Assembly (NCBI GenBank): GCA_035439505.1
Contig: DAORKJ010000072.1
Coordinates: 1-19,949, forward strand
Direction of reading: 5' to 3'
Origin: UBA7236 sp035439505
Lineage (GTDB): Bacteria; Bacteroidota; Bacteroidia; Chitinophagales; BACL12
Length of the DNA: 19,949 nt
A program made the translations under genes and the position numbers. Under the pieces are notes generated by a model. That model did not search any database. It worked only from the letters and a program-made list of their open reading frames with translations, and was not told the DNA's origin. Positions 19,928 to 19,949 of the stretch are shown here, piece after piece. Every line of letters starts with the position of its first letter. Within the stretch, counting starts at the first letter, position 1.

Positions 19928-19949
19928 AAATGTTGACCGAACTCAAAAC

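Overview
The window looks like chromosomal DNA of a Bacteroidota bacterium, probably an uncultured member of the Chitinophagales/Saprospirales/Sphingobacteriales side of the phylum; the exact lineage cannot be told from sequence alone. Pointers are low G+C coding DNA, a secreted protein with a type IX secretion (Por) C-terminal sorting domain, a TonB receptor with an N-terminal carboxypeptidase-regulatory-like domain, DUF5777 and cytochrome lipoproteins of Bacteroidota type, almost no Shine-Dalgarno sites, and repeated matches to the Bacteroidota -7 promoter box TAnnTTTG. A run of exactly 100 N inside a penicillin-binding protein gene marks a scaffolded draft or metagenome assembly.

Layout. 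1-2500: unlinked small genes (a small SH3/Tudor-like protein, a DUF547 protein, a hotdog acyl-CoA thioesterase, a YbjQ-family protein, a Cys-rich lipoprotein). 2493-5899 (minus): a tight operon of class A penicillin-binding protein, MenI/YdiI-like thioesterase and DUF3137 membrane protein. 5906-6784: an unusual 0.9-kb stretch with no recognisable conserved gene. It holds three related terminator hairpins, a well-formed promoter, a candidate ~93-nt RNA, a 17-codon ORF and an extremely Ile-rich membrane ORF, all on the minus strand. 6785-9610 (minus): three tandem paralogous cytochrome-c lipoproteins (five heme motifs in total) followed by a DUF5777 outer-membrane beta-barrel. 9792-10487: a DUF4197 lipoprotein. 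10538-14435: a vitamin uptake locus, with a PnuC/PnuT-type transporter translationally coupled to a NadR-like kinase, then a promoter, a TPP riboswitch and a TonB-dependent receptor. 14522-16450: a seven-bladed FG-GAP propeller protein exported by T9SS. 16541-17406: a MarR regulator overlapping arfB (ribosome rescue). 17412-18134 (minus): a secreted alpha/beta hydrolase. 18245-19843 (minus): release factor 3, flanked by a 28-bp inverted repeat (25/28 identical) whose copies carry four-tract G-quadruplex motifs.

How the genes work together. The clearest functional unit is thiamine acquisition: the riboswitch should shut off the outer-membrane receptor when TPP is plentiful, while the inner-membrane permease and kinase lie upstream, outside its control. 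The cytochrome/beta-barrel operon may form an envelope electron-transfer module. The least explained part is the hairpin-rich region at 5.9-6.8 kb, followed by the inverted G-rich repeats around prfC. I saw no rRNA, tRNA, CRISPR array or transposase.
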